A DNA stretch of 64,000 bases from Andalucia godoyi (Eukaryota > Discoba > Jakobea > Jakobida > Andaluciidae): positions 1 to 64,000 of the forward strand of contig VRVR01000034.1 in assembly GCA_009859145.1 (NCBI GenBank). Reading direction: 5' to 3'. Shown here one piece after another: positions 38,662 through 49,498 of this stretch (positions are counted from its first letter, which is position 1; every line of letters starts with the position of its first letter). Made by a program: the position numbers and the translations under genes. The notes under the pieces were generated by a model. That model ran no database searches. It saw nothing but the letters and a program-made list of their open reading frames with translations, and was not told where the DNA came from.

Positions 38662-40371
38662 ATGGAAGAGCTGCGAGTTGTTCGAAAGTCCCAACCTCGG
38701 CTGGTTGTCCCTAAGAATCCGGACATGGGATATCCGTGTGGGTATTGCGGGCAGGAAAACACCTCCGTGACGTTTTCGTCTCTTAGTTGCACGTGCGGCC
38801 CTGATCCGAGTCTCACGGTGTCCGACTACCAGTCTGTAATTGACCGTGGTTGGCGGAGGTCAGGAGGCTATCTGTACATTAAAGACAATGAGAAGTCGTG
38901 TTGTCCTCATTATCCAATTCGACTGGATGTGCACAGATTTAGGCCTTCGCACTCGCAGAAACGAGTCATTCGACGGTTTCAGTCTGCGCGATTTGGTCCT
39001 CTGTGCGATATCCCCGACTTACATCGCCATGCCAATTCCGATCACGAACAGGACAAGCAGCGCAGTGAAAAGAAACGCAAGTCGTGGGCATGCATTGTCA
39101 GTGATGTGCTGGGAAAGTCGGAGGCAGTTGCTGCACTGCAACGCGCACTGGCGCTTGAGTTGAAAAACGCTGATGTTGATTCTTCCAAATCGATGAATCA
39201 GTCGAAGAATGAAGTGTCGCTGTTCAGGCTTATGCCGTCGAAGCTGATTCATAGAGGCCAGATCATGTCGAATGCCCCCCTCGCATTTGATCTGGATGCG
39301 GATAAGGCGATGCGGATTGCAGATGCTTTGGTGGCCCAATGCGCGCACGCGGGCGTACTGGATGTTCAGTATGCATTGCCGGGATTTCTCAACGTCAGGC
39401 TCGCTGGAAATGTGTGGACAGACCTTCAAGCGGCGATCGAAAAGGAGCACCTCGAGGTTTTGAAGTGCGATTCCAGCCGGCAGCAGAAGAAGGCACCGGT
39501 CGGCAGCGAGACTGTGGCTGAATCGACTTTGCAAGAACCATTGATGCATACCTTGGGCAGGACCTCTGCGAATTCCTTCACCGTCCAAATCCTGCCATCC
39601 GAATTTTCAGACGAAAAGTACGCATTGTACAAAAAGTACCAAATGGCGGTGCACAAGGATGCCGAAAAAGATTTATCGGAGGACAGATTCGCGAATTTTC
39701 TTTGCGATTCTCCACTTTTTAATGAACCCATGCCATTGAACAGCGCTAGAATGTCTTCCGTTTCGGACGGCCGCGCAAATCCAGCGAATGCTATTACCGA
39801 GTTCGGCTCGTATCACATGGAGTATAGATGGAACGGGATGTTGATTTCGGTTGGCGTCGTGGATATTCTACCGGCTTGCGTTTCCTCCGTGTATTGCTTC
39901 TATGACCCCGCGTGGCATGATGCTGCTCTTGGTGTCGTTTCTGCCATGTGCGAAATCCAGCTCGCGCTCGATCTGGCGCTTCCGTACTTTTACCTCGGCT
40001 ACTACATTCACGGGTGTCCCAAAATGCAGTACAAGGCGGGCTACAGCCCGTCAGATCTGCTGTGCCCTGTGACCCTTCACTGGGTTCCCGCTGAACTTTG
40101 GAGGGATCAAATCTGCGCCAACAAGTTCTGTCGACTGGACAAGGGACACGAGGAAGATGCGGCAAGCCGGCAGAAGCCTATCTCTCGGACGGAGATTCTG
40201 TCTCAGAGGGTGCTCGTCCATCTGCCCCGTGCTGTCGAGACGTGGACCGTTGCGAATGTCCTGTCTGCGGTTTCCAAGCCCGCTGGAGAAAAAATCGTTG
40301 CTGCGATTCAGCGGTACATGCAAGCGGTAGGCCCTGAGCTTTGCAAAGAAATGGATCTTGTGTTCCAGTAG
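38662..40371 (+). CDS. ATE1: Arginyl-tRNA-protein transferase 1
   Basis: A 569-residue enzyme that adds Arg from Arg-tRNA to N-terminal Asp, Glu or oxidised Cys, making N-degrons. The N-terminal domain has the conserved Cys set, YPCGYCGQ (Cys26, Cys29) and NEKSCCPHYPIRLDV, plus the family blocks LTVSDYQSVIDRGWRRSGGY and SHSQKRVIRRF. The C-terminal domain has the sequence SEFSDEKYALYKKYQMAVHK (with DLSEDRFANFLCDSPL), YHMEYRWNGMLISVGVVDIL and YFYLGYYIHGCPKMQYKAGY, the GNAT-like catalytic core. I chose the ATG at 38662, the first after the heptamer array, because it starts the conserved N-terminus. It is intronless. Confidence 0.95.
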   Translation: MEELRVVRKSQPRLVVPKNPDMGYPCGYCGQENTSVTFSSLSCTCGPDPSLTVSDYQSVIDRGWRRSGGYLYIKDNEKSCCPHYPIRLDVHRFRPSHSQKRVIRRFQSARFGPLCDIPDLHRHANSDHEQDKQRSEKKRKSWACIVSDVLGKSEAVAALQRALALELKNADVDSSKSMNQSKNEVSLFRLMPSKLIHRGQIMSNAPLAFDLDADKAMRIADALVAQCAHAGVLDVQYALPGFLNVRLAGNVWTDLQAAIEKEHLEVLKCDSSRQQKKAPVGSETVAESTLQEPLMHTLGRTSANSFTVQILPSEFSDEKYALYKKYQMAVHKDAEKDLSEDRFANFLCDSPLFNEPMPLNSARMSSVSDGRANPANAITEFGSYHMEYRWNGMLISVGVVDILPACVSSVYCFYDPAWHDAALGVVSAMCEIQLALDLALPYFYLGYYIHGCPKMQYKAGYSPSDLLCPVTLHWVPAELWRDQICANKFCRLDKGHEEDAASRQKPISRTEILSQRVLVHLPRAVETWTVANVLSAVSKPAGEKIVAAIQRYMQAVGPELCKEMDLVFQ

Positions 40372-40740
40372 CATAGGGTCAGCTTTCTATCGTTGTGCAG
40401 GCATTTTTGCACGGCAGACCCAAGTCTTCGTAAAATAAAAATAAAAACGCTAGCATCCACCTCTCTCTACGCGTGTGTGTGTGTGTGTGTGTGTGTCTGA
40501 ATTTTGAAAAACCCCTGCAGAAAATTTACTTACCAACACTTTGAGCGTATGATACAAGAAGAAAACAAGAAAAAGAAAAGTGCTGAGAAATAGAATTCAT
40601 CGCGCGACGCTTGTCTCGAATCGTTTTTTGCAGGCACGGCACGGCACACGATTCCCATCAAAACCAATGGAGACACAAGTGCTGTGGGCAGCAAAACACA
40701 ATTTTTGCCGAGAGAACTCGCGAGACTTTTCTTCTCCCCC
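40372..40740. other. Convergent 3' gap with (GT)n repeat
   Basis: The 3' flanks of ATE1 and PABP meet here; a (GT)n run lies at about 40472-40496. No gene is seen. Confidence 0.5.
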
Positions 40741-43168
40741 TTACTGCTTGTTGTCAGCAGCATAGTGCTCTGCGAGCATGGCAGCTGCCTCGTCAACAGC
40801 AGACTTCAGCTCGGCGGGCGATTCGAAGAGATTGATCAGCTCCGAAACATCCAGCTCGATCAACATGCCAGTGACCTTGGCCGGGTTCTGAGGATACAGA
40901 GCCTGCACGCTGCGGAACAGGAACTCGCCAAGATACCGCTTTGCCTCAGAAGGCTCCATGTGGGAGACGAGAGACAGATCAAGAGGAGCGGACGCACCAG
41001 CAGCCGGAGCGGCGCCAGGTGCGGTCGGCGGAATGGAAACAGGCATGGTCATGGGAACTCCCTCCATACGCTGACCTCCGCGCATCGGACCAGGACCGGT
41101 ACGAGGACCCGGGCCGCCAGGGGCTCCACCACGGGCTCCGGGGTACGGCTTTCCTGGCATTCCTCCGCGCATCGAGCCGCCACGGCGGCCTCCGCGCGAC
41201 ATGGGCAATCCGAACTGGACACCAGGATATCCTATTGCAAGTCAACAAGAAAAGAAAATAAGGAAAAAAACAGTCGATTAGAAAATCCATTCATCGATTC
41301 AAACAATCCAAGGAAGGGAAAGAAAGAAAAGAAAAGCAAGAAAGAAAAAAGCAGCAAGAGAGAGAGGGGGGAAAAATGCCGAGCGGCAATGTGCTTCGGA
41401 TGAGAATTGGATTGCGACGGATCAGACAAACTGTGAAAAGTATCATCAGGATAGAGCAAAGTGTCGTAAGCTGTATCAGAGTGAGCTGAGTTTGTAACAT
41501 CATGTCGAAACACCCAATCCAACATCGGAAACAAACAGACCACAGCAAACCAAACAACGAGGAAGCGGGAAGCGGGGGGGAAGCGAAAAGAAAGAAAAAA
41601 AGCCGAAAAAAGCCGAAGGAAGAAGAAGAAGAAGAAGAAGAAGCGGGGAAAACAGACAAAAACTAAAACAAAAACATACCTGGTTGAGCGTTCTGGGGAC
41701 CGTTCCAGCGGCGCATACCACCCGGAGGCGGATACATGAACTGCTGTCCTTGAGGGGGCACGACGCCCGGCGGGAAGAACATACCTGGGGGCGGCATTCC
41801 GCGACCACCAGGAGCACCATTCGGCGCAGGTGCTTGGGAACCCGGGGCACCTGGAGGAGGTGCCATTTGTCCATACTGCATGGCGGCAGCGGCGGCGGCG
41901 GCTGCTGCTGCTGAAGCGGCCATCATGTTGCGCTGTGCATATTGAGCAGCAAGCTGGGCCTGGCGGAACTCTCTCTTCTGGGCAATGGCCACATAGAGGG
42001 GCTTGGAACCCAACATACGCCCGTTCATTTGTGTAACGGCACGAGTAGCCTCCTCTGGAGTGGTGAAACAAACGAAGCCGAACCCACGAGAGATTCCACG
42101 CTCGTCATACATGACCTTGGCGGAGGTGATGTTGCCGAATTCCTCGAATGCCTTGCGAAGCATGTCGTCGGTGGCGTTGTCGTCAAGGTTCTTGATATAC
42201 AGGTTGACACCCTGGTACTTGGTCATGCGCTCCATCTTGAGTTGCTCAAATTTGCGACGGAGTACAGACATGCGCTCCGTCTTCTTCTGTGCGCGTCCGA
42301 CAAAGACTTGCTTGCCAGGAGCAATCTCCGCTCCATTAAGCGCATCCACAGCCGACTTGGCAGCCTCCGGAGTTCCAAAGGTCACGAAACCAAAGCCCTT
42401 GGAGGATCCAGTGCCCTCATCACGACGGACAAAGACGGAGAGGATGTCACCGTGCGGCTCAAATATCTTGGCCAAGTCATCCTCGGTCCAGGTCTCAGGG
42501 AAGTTCTTGACATAGACATTGTTGAACTTGGGCTCGCCATCCGAACCAGAGCGCTCACGGCGTGGTACGAATCGCATAACCTCCACACGAGTTCCGGCCA
42601 ACATCATTTTGTTGACAGTAGCAATCGCGGCGTCTGCAGCCTCCTGTGTCTCAAAGTGCACATATCCGTAGCCCTTGGACTTTCCGTCAGATGCCATTGC
42701 AACCTTACAGGACAAGATGTTTCCGAACGGCGAGAATGTATCGTAGAGAGACTTGTTGTCGATGTCCTTGGCAAGATTCTTGACAAAGATGTTTCCAAGG
42801 CCAGAACGGCGCATCGACGGGTCGCGCTGCAACCACATGACACGCATCGGGCGTCCCTTGAGCTCGGAGAAGTTGAGTGCCTCCAACGCACGATCTGCAT
42901 CAGCAGCACTCTGGAAGTTGACGTATGCATACTGCAGAGAGCGACGAGTCACGGCATCACGAAGCAAGCGGATCGATGAAATCGGTCCAATGGCTCCAAA
43001 CACCTCGAGCAAATCCTGTTCCGTGGCATCCGGGTTCAAATCACCAACGTACAAAGACGACGACGAAAAGCGTGCTGCGTCGTCTGCAGAAGAAACAGCA
43101 GCAGCAGCAGCAGCAACGGGCGCGCCAGACTCGACAGTCTGCGATACAGTTTGATTTGCAACGGCCAT
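40741..43168 (-). CDS. PAB1: Cytoplasmic poly(A)-binding protein, two exons
   Basis: A 659-residue protein built from exons 43168-41680 and 41231-40741. Four RRMs are in order: [60 protein letters not shown] and [20 protein letters not shown]. Each RRM has its RNP1 (for example [16 protein letters not shown] and RGFGFVCF). A Pro/Gly/Met-rich linker follows, interrupted by the intron, then the C-terminal MLLE/PABC domain ([40 protein letters not shown]). It binds mRNA poly(A) tails and eIF4G. The intron is in the linker, with donor GTATGT and acceptor GCAATAG; splicing gives [12 protein letters not shown]. The start ATG at 43168 is the second in frame; the first lies in AG-rich leader sequence. 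Confidence 0.96.
41232..41679 (-). other. Intron of the poly(A)-binding protein gene
   Basis: 448 bases, by far the longest intron defined in this window. It has donor GTATGT and acceptor CAATAG, with a long (TTC)n tract near its 5' side (41624-41643 on plus as GAA). It separates the RRM block from the MLLE domain. Confidence 0.9.
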
Positions 43169-44502
43169 TCTTGTCTTGTCTTTTTTTTTTCCTTTTTCAG
43201 TGTTTCTCTTCAGCAACAATAAACTTGATTTTCTCTTTCAAAACAGAAAAGCAAAATCGAAGTTTGGCAGATGAGCGAAGAAGAAAGATGGAGAAAAAAT
43301 CAAAGAAGAAACTGATGTTTTTCTTTTTTTTTTTTGGTTTTTTGGATTTTTTTTTTTTTTCCTTGTGTCTCGTAGTGGACGCAAGTAAGGGGTTCTGCGA
43401 GGGGAGAAAGCACCGAGTTTCGGATAAACACGAGCTTCCTATAGACGATTCGGTAGAGGGTTCCACAAGAGAAGGAAAGAAGAAGGAAAAGAAAAAAAGA
43501 AAAAGAACGAACAAGGAGAGGAAGGAGAAAAAAAGAAAAGGGGGTTATTCAGTCAATCAGGTTCGTCAGCTGAAAGCCTTTTTCCTAGAATGGCTCGTTT
43601 CCCAGTAGATCGCAGACCACGGCAAAGAGCGAACTTCCAGATGACCTTAACTCTTACACATCGGGGTATTTTCAGAAAGCTTCCTCCTTCTCTTACAGCT
43701 CAGTTGCCTGTACATTGCACTCCTTCGTGTCTCAAGGTGAGACTGCGAAATCCCTCCCCCCCTCGTTTTGTCTGTTTGGTTTTTTTCTCCGCCACTTGTT
43801 AGCGTAATCAAAAAATAACAAACATAATAACAACAGCAAGATGAACTGGGAAAAAGGGGGGAAATGTCATGTCATGTCACTCGGTTTCGCTCATACACTG
43901 CTTGAAAAGCTGCAGAAATTTCGGACGCTTTTGCTGTCTTTTTATTTTCTCTTCTCTCTCTCTCTCTCTCTCTCTCTCCTTCTTTCTCTTTTCTCTCTTG
44001 GGGAGTCCCTTGGATTCTCATCGGAAAGTTGAAACACCTTCTGCCGACTTTTCTTTGAACATGTATGATCTCTTTTGCATCCTCCACCTTCCCGGGTTTC
44101 TCTTTTTTGCCTCCTTTTCTCTTTTCTGGTTTGTTTTGGCGGTGTCACGATGATCGAGAAAAATTGGTAGTCTTCGTTCGCAGGAGATACTGATTGAGAC
44201 CCTCTGCGCCAATGAGGTGTTCTCACTGAAGAGACCTTAGTTGCCTGAGTGCACACCACGAACCCCTTCAATTTTCCTGGTTTTTTTGTTTTTGCTTTTT
44301 ATTTTTGTGAATGAATACGAGCGTGGTTTGCTGACTGGTTGTTTGTTTTGATGTTCTATGTTTTTGCAGTGTGAAGTGAGCCGGGTTGGAAGATACCTCG
44401 CTTTGCCATTGCTGCGTGATGATGCAAGGTCAGATAATAAACATTATAAAAATGTAATAATTCTCCTTTCTGTAATTACCATTGTGGCCCGCTGTTTATG
44501 GA
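43169..44502. other. Longest gap in the window; no gene recognised
   Basis: 1.3 kb between the PABP start and the end of the ankyrin gene. It holds poly(T) runs (43321-43361), GA/AAG-rich sequence (43475-43545) and a (CT)n run (43956-43978). Reading frames up to about 100 codons are T- or purine-biased and resemble nothing. It may hold a long PABP leader or promoter, or an RNA gene I cannot identify. Confidence 0.5.
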
Positions 44503-46866
44503 TCATGTGTTGTGCCGACGCACTTGCTCCAGCCACATCATGGCAAGAGCGCGTGTGGTCTTTGAAATATCGAGCGACGATGTGAAGGATGCAGCAACCG
44601 GATCCTCTTCGTCAGACTCGATGCTGAGGTCCGTGAGATCATCGCCCGCTGGTATATCAAGACTCGTTGTATCGGACGGGAGTAACGACGCGCCCGTCAT
44701 GGGCCTGCTTGGACCTGCCGCTGCGGGTTCTTCATCAAGATCAGCCATGAGATCGGCAAGACGAGCCTGTGCTCTTGCTTTGGAGAGATACTCGGAAGTT
44801 CGTGTTCCGGATGGAATACTGGCGTTCATCGCAGCGGAAGCCATGGGAGACAACGGCACGGGAGGCCTGGAGGAAGAAGCGGGAGGTCCAGGAGAAATCG
44901 TCAATGCAACTTTCGACGGGGTTGCGGTATTGCTAAGTGTGCCTCCAGGAGTTTTTGCTGTCGGTGTCTGGGTCGGAGCGGCAAGCGGGGTTGCAGGGCT
45001 TGCGACTTGCGTGCTGGAAGCTCTCGCAGGCGTTTTGGGGGCGGATTGCGGGAGCGACGGCACGAAGGACACTGAGGGAGAGTTGACATATACCCCAGCC
45101 CCGGCAACCGAGGGGGTCGCCGGCGTAATCGGCACGATTGTCGGCTGCGGAGTTTTGGCAACAATGGGGGTAGATGCTTCGCGAAGAAGCTTACGCCGCA
45201 TTTCTTCTTCATAGAGCAAGTCGACTGTGGTAGTGCGGCTCTGCAGTGCTGCGATGTCGCGGGCAGACCGACCGTCTCGAGTCTTGGCAAACACATCTGC
45301 GCCGTATTCACGAATAAGAATCGATACTGCTTCGTCATTGCCCTTGACTGCAGCTTCATGCAACACTGTCATTCCGGAAGAATCTGGGCCCTGGAAATCC
45401 ACATTTGCTTTTAGAAGAGCCCGCAGACAGCTTGTTCCGGTGGGAGAGCAGCACTGGGCTGCATAGTGCAACAGCGTTTTCCCTCCATTATCGCGAATAT
45501 GAAGTTTCGGGTGCTGTGTGGACAGAAGAAACTCGCAAACCTCCCAGTGGCCATCCAAAACAGCCCAGAACAGACACGTGCATCCGTTCTTGTCGCGAAC
45601 ATGAACAGACGCACCGGCATTGATCAACAGCCGCACAATGTCCAGGGATCCGTATCGACACGCCCAGAAAAGCGCAGTTCGACCTTCCTCATCCTTGGTT
45701 CCAAGCATAATGCCGGAGTCGATGAGCCGAGCGACGCACGCACGGTGTCCTCGAGCGCAAGCCCAGAACAGGGGAGATTTGCCGGACAGATCGGGCACAT
45801 TGCATTCAGCCCCTGCTTCCAGCAGGACTGCCATGCTTTCAATGAACCCCAGAGACGCTGCGTATGCGACTGGCGTCCGCTTATCAGCATCCTGTGCATC
45901 CTTGTCGGCCCCCACATCCAACAGGGCCTTCACCATTTTGCACTGCAAGGGACCGTCCACCAGGCAAGCACTGTGCAGAGGTGTGGCTTTGGCCTTGTCC
46001 CCGGAATTAACCTCTGCGCGGTACTGCTTCACCAAGGTCTGCACGAGATCGATTTGAGCGTGAAAGGCGGACTCTGAAAGCTGCGAAGAATTCATCCTTG
46101 CGCTGTCGAATGCAGATGCCGCCCAATGAAGACAGATACGACCATCATCGTCTTTCCAGTTGACGGAAGCATTGCGCTCCAGCAGCATCTCGGTAATCTC
46201 TTTGAATCCGAGTTTGGTCGACCAGAATATGGGTGTTTGGCCTTGAAGGTCTCGTGAATTTGGGTTTGCCTTTTGTTCCAGCAGCAAGAACTTCACCATT
46301 GCTACCTGGTTGGTGAGCACAGCATAGAAAAGTGGCGTTCTTCCGTGGTCGTCTTTCACATCCAGCTGTGCATGACTCTCCAGCAACAGCTGCGCACAAG
46401 CGATGTTTCCCGACAATCCACACACATGCAGCGGAGTTCTTCCGTCATTGTCCACGAGTTCTGTCTGATTCTTCACGAGTGGAAAGACAAGGTTCAGACA
46501 GTCTCGCGTCGTCAGTGCATTTGATCTGCAGCAATAATGCAGAGCAGAAAACCCCTTAGAATCCTTCACGCGTGGATCCGAATTTCGCGACAGCAGCACC
46601 TGCACGCACTTGATCTGTCCAAAATAGCATGCTTTGTGCAGCGGCGTTGCTCCAAGAGAGTCCTTTTCGTCGACACTCGCGCCTTTCTCAATTAAAAATA
46701 GTGTGCATTCAGGATGGTTTCGTGCCGCAGATTCGTGAAGTGCTGTCTGATATGCCCGCAGTGGATGCTTGAACTGAACATTCGCTCCCTGCGCAACACA
46801 CCGTCGAACCGCAGAAAAGTCTCCAGATACAACCGCAAAATACAATGTTTCTGACACAGATGGCAT
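44503..46866 (-). CDS. Ankyrin-repeat protein
   Basis: A 787-residue protein. Residues 1 to about 545 are some 15 consecutive ankyrin repeats (for example DSLGATPLHKACYFGQIKCV, NDGRTPLHVCGLSGNIACAQ, EGRTALFWACRYGSLDIVRL and NGCTCLFWAVLDGHWEVCEF). Several have an unusual LFWA/IFWS in place of LH.A. One repeat carries an insert (SAFDSARMNSSQLSESAFHA). The last ~240 residues are Pro/Thr/Ser-rich with many TP and SP sites, and end in a short helical segment EYLSKARAQARLADLMADLD and an acidic stretch. No kinase, SOCS or other catalytic domain is present, so it is likely a scaffold. It is intronless. Confidence 0.85.
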   Translation of the reverse strand: MPSVSETLYFAVVSGDFSAVRRCVAQGANVQFKHPLRAYQTALHESAARNHPECTLFLIEKGASVDEKDSLGATPLHKACYFGQIKCVQVLLSRNSDPRVKDSKGFSALHYCCRSNALTTRDCLNLVFPLVKNQTELVDNDGRTPLHVCGLSGNIACAQLLLESHAQLDVKDDHGRTPLFYAVLTNQVAMVKFLLLEQKANPNSRDLQGQTPIFWSTKLGFKEITEMLLERNASVNWKDDDGRICLHWAASAFDSARMNSSQLSESAFHAQIDLVQTLVKQYRAEVNSGDKAKATPLHSACLVDGPLQCKMVKALLDVGADKDAQDADKRTPVAYAASLGFIESMAVLLEAGAECNVPDLSGKSPLFWACARGHRACVARLIDSGIMLGTKDEEGRTALFWACRYGSLDIVRLLINAGASVHVRDKNGCTCLFWAVLDGHWEVCEFLLSTQHPKLHIRDNGGKTLLHYAAQCCSPTGTSCLRALLKANVDFQGPDSSGMTVLHEAAVKGNDEAVSILIREYGADVFAKTRDGRSARDIAALQSRTTTVDLLYEEEMRRKLLREASTPIVAKTPQPTIVPITPATPSVAGAGVYVNSPSVSFVPSLPQSAPKTPARASSTQVASPATPLAAPTQTPTAKTPGGTLSNTATPSKVALTISPGPPASSSRPPVPLSPMASAAMNASIPSGTRTSEYLSKARAQARLADLMADLDEEPAAAGPSRPMTGASLLPSDTTSLDIPAGDDLTDLSIESDEEDPVAASFTSSLDISKTTRALAMMWLEQVRRHNT

Positions 46867-47286
46867 CGTTCGTAACCGCTCTTTCCGAAACTATACAATA
46901 TGTATGTCGGTATGTTTGTGCGCGTGCGTGCGTGCGTACCAAACCCAGTAAGAAAAGAAACGTAGGAACCAAAAGCCTAGCACATTAGATAACCAAATCA
47001 ACTATGTACCAGGGCGGCACAGTTTTTGGCGATTGATGTGTCTGAAAAGTCTCGAATTCGGATTTTCTCTCTCCTTTGGGAAAGATAACCCAAAAAAAAA
47101 AAAAAAAAACGAAACAGCTGTAGGGATGTGAAGCCCGCTGCGACGGCCAATGTCTTTATGCTGGGTTGCGGGAGTACAAGTATTGGAGAAGGGAGGGGGC
47201 ACTGGGGCACAGACGATTGTGAAAAATTGAGAGTGTCATTTTTACGTGTTGGTGCTCGTGGAACGGGAAGGAGGGGGCCTTATTGC
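46867..47286. other. Gap between ankyrin and NOP58 genes
   Basis: Both neighbours are on the minus strand, so this holds the ankyrin upstream region and the NOP58 3' flank. There is a short GTGC-type run (46917-46938) and a poly(A) run (47091-47110). No gene is seen. Confidence 0.45.
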
Positions 47287-48948
47287 TTACTCCTTCTTGG
47301 ACTTTTTGGACTTCTTCTTGTCCTTCTTGTCCTCATCAGAATCATCGTCGGACTCCTCGCGCTCTCTCTTTTTGCTCTTCTTCTCCTTCTTTTCTCTTCT
47401 CTTCTTGTCTTCTGCATCATCTTGGTCGTCGTCTTCATCCTTCTTTTCCACCTTCTTGTCCTTTTTCTTATCCTTCTTTTCCTCCTTGTCGGTCTTTTCC
47501 TTCTTTTCCGCCTTCTTGTCCTTCTTGTCCTTCTTCACTGCGCGCTCTTCATCGGATTCATCGACACGGGCTGCTGCTGCTGCTGCTGGCTTCATGACAA
47601 CATCGGCGGCTTCATTGTAGCTCTTTGCAGGGGCACTGGGAGTATCGTACTTTTTGTTTCTCTCTTCCGTTCTTCCACGCCCAGAAATGGAGGCAACCTG
47701 TCTGCCTTCCAACAGTCCCAAACGCTGCTCAACACGAGCCCTATCTTCCACACCAATCGTTGCGTGATCCTTCTCGCCCAGAGCATCTACACGAACAGAA
47801 AGCGCAGTCTTTGCAGCAAGAACACGGGAGATCTTACCCTTGTTCTTCGGAGCGGCTTGTCCAACAACGGATGCGTGGAAGATCAAACCGTACTTTGGAG
47901 TATCTTTCTTTGCCTTGAGTGCACGGAAAAGAGCCTTTTCTGCACCGAGAATCTGAACTGTGGAAGCCGGATGCTTGGCAAGGTTGATCAGCGAACCGGC
48001 ATGTGCAATCAATCGGGCACCAACAACTTCGCCGACCATGCAGGTCAAGTTCGGTGCAATCGCTTGCATACGCGCTCGGAGATAGTCATAAAGCTGCGCG
48101 CGGTACTCGTGAAGCGCAAGAACTTCCTTTGCAAGCTCGCTGATGGAAACCAAATCTTCGGGGGCAATCTCAGCACCCATCGAGACCTTTGCAGCCTCCT
48201 TCACCTGCGCCGACAGCTCGTCTTCAAGAATCTCTTCCAGCGAAGTTGCGGCCGCATCAGACCGAACCCCGATGGCAAGAATCACACGCGCATAACGCAC
48301 ATGGTCTGCAACAATCTTGGACAGCTCCGGGAAGTGCCAAGAATACCATTCGCGCACTCGCATAGCATACTTGTTCAATTCCTTGTCGAGATCATCCAGC
48401 AATCCAACCGCCTGCACAACCATCGTGTCGATCTTATCAGGAGAGAACTTGAGCTTGTATCGTGAAAATGAATGCGCAAGACCAAGTGCCATGGCCTTGA
48501 TTACAGACTCGGATGCTTCGTTTTCACTGTCGTTGGCTCCAATGCTCGAACTTGTGAATCCCAAAAGGGCAGTCAGCTGCGAGCGGATTCCGCGCATAAG
48601 TTCCAAAGCAGAGTTGTCCGCAACGCATGAAATTCCAAGTGCTTCCTTGATCGCACCTCCCAAACGCGGGTCGCACACAGCAAGGGTTTCGCTGCCGGAT
48701 CCATCCAGCAAATGCTTCTTCAAAAACTTGCGAAGCGGCTTGTCCACTGTCGCCTCGACAAGCGCAGTGGCAGCTGACAGGGCCTCTGTTGTGTCTGCAA
48801 ACCGAGAGAATGCCTTCAGACGAACAATCTTCGAGGCCGTCTCCGGAGTCGAGAACGAACTCGACAGAGCATCGACATTCGCCAGCTTCTTTTCGTCGAG
48901 CACCTTGAACAACGCATACCCAGCCGGAGTCTCGAATAAAACCAACAT
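47287..48948 (-). CDS. NOP58: Nucleolar protein 58 (box C/D snoRNP core)
   Basis: A 553-residue core protein of box C/D snoRNPs, which guide 2'-O-methylation of rRNA with fibrillarin. It opens MLVLFETPAGYALFKVLDEK and has the coiled-coil block FSPDKIDTMVVQAVGLLDDL followed by DKELNKYAMRVREWYSWHFP. The Nop domain follows: IAPNLTCMVGEVVGARLIAH, AGSLINLAKHPASTVQILGA and EKALFRALKAKKDTPKYGLI. The C-terminus from about 440 is the KKD/KKE-type basic-acidic tail typical of the family. I chose the ATG at 48948 because it starts the conserved N-terminus. The frame stays open 58 codons upstream through a Ser-coding (TTC)-rich leader. It is intronless. Confidence 0.96.
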   Translation of the reverse strand: MLVLFETPAGYALFKVLDEKKLANVDALSSSFSTPETASKIVRLKAFSRFADTTEALSAATALVEATVDKPLRKFLKKHLLDGSGSETLAVCDPRLGGAIKEALGISCVADNSALELMRGIRSQLTALLGFTSSSIGANDSENEASESVIKAMALGLAHSFSRYKLKFSPDKIDTMVVQAVGLLDDLDKELNKYAMRVREWYSWHFPELSKIVADHVRYARVILAIGVRSDAAATSLEEILEDELSAQVKEAAKVSMGAEIAPEDLVSISELAKEVLALHEYRAQLYDYLRARMQAIAPNLTCMVGEVVGARLIAHAGSLINLAKHPASTVQILGAEKALFRALKAKKDTPKYGLIFHASVVGQAAPKNKGKISRVLAAKTALSVRVDALGEKDHATIGVEDRARVEQRLGLLEGRQVASISGRGRTEERNKKYDTPSAPAKSYNEAADVVMKPAAAAAARVDESDEERAVKKDKKDKKAEKKEKTDKEEKKDKKKDKKVEKKDEDDDQDDAEDKKRREKKEKKSKKREREESDDDSDEDKKDKKKSKKSKKE

Positions 48949-49413
48949 TCTCTTTTTGGCCTGAAAGGGTTTGTGTTTGTGAATATGCTGTGCGGGTAGA
49001 GAAAAGTGGAAAGTAATATAAACAGAAGAAGGAGATGGAGATGAAGAAGAAAAAGATGGAGAAGAAAAAGATGAAGAAGAAGAAGGGGGAAAACGAAACT
49101 GGTTTAACACTCTGATAGACACTTCTCGATGTTATTGGCAAACGCGAATTGTTTTTGGAAAGGACGAGGAAGGGGGTTTTCGCACAAACTGGGATACACC
49201 TCAGGAATCACTTGATGCTACAGAGCATTTAGTGTTTCCTTTTCTTTTCTTTTTTTACAGCCAGCGCTTTCCCTCTAAGGAATTACTGGCCAAGATTGAG
49301 AGACTCGAGGAAACCCTGAGACTCTCTGCAGCAACGTTTCTAGTTTATTCCCCCTCATTTTACTTTTGCCCAATCAACGTCGAAGGAGAACTGCTCTCTC
49401 ATACCCTATTCTC
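48949..49413. other. Divergent promoter region (NOP58 / LUC7)
   Basis: A GAA-rich tract (49029-49086) precedes NOP58, and T-rich sequence leads towards LUC7. Two genes for RNA-processing proteins share it. No other gene is seen. Confidence 0.5.
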
Positions 49414-49490
<77 letters not shown>

Positions 49491-49491
49491 G
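49414..49491. repeat. (TTG)26 trinucleotide array upstream of LUC7
   Basis: A perfect TTG array of about 78 bases ends 7 bases before the LUC7 start codon, in the likely 5' untranslated region. A TGA stop (49494) lies between the array and the ATG in one frame. Confidence 0.95.
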
Positions 49492-49498
49492 ACTGATC

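Noticed and set aside
43220-44300. Frames of 100-230 codons in the largest gap
   Set aside because: They are Lys/Glu- or Phe/Leu-rich translations of purine or pyrimidine tracts.
47128-48465. 445-codon frame antisense to NOP58
   Set aside because: The Leu/Ile/Phe-rich part is only the complement of the KKD/KKE tail of NOP58.
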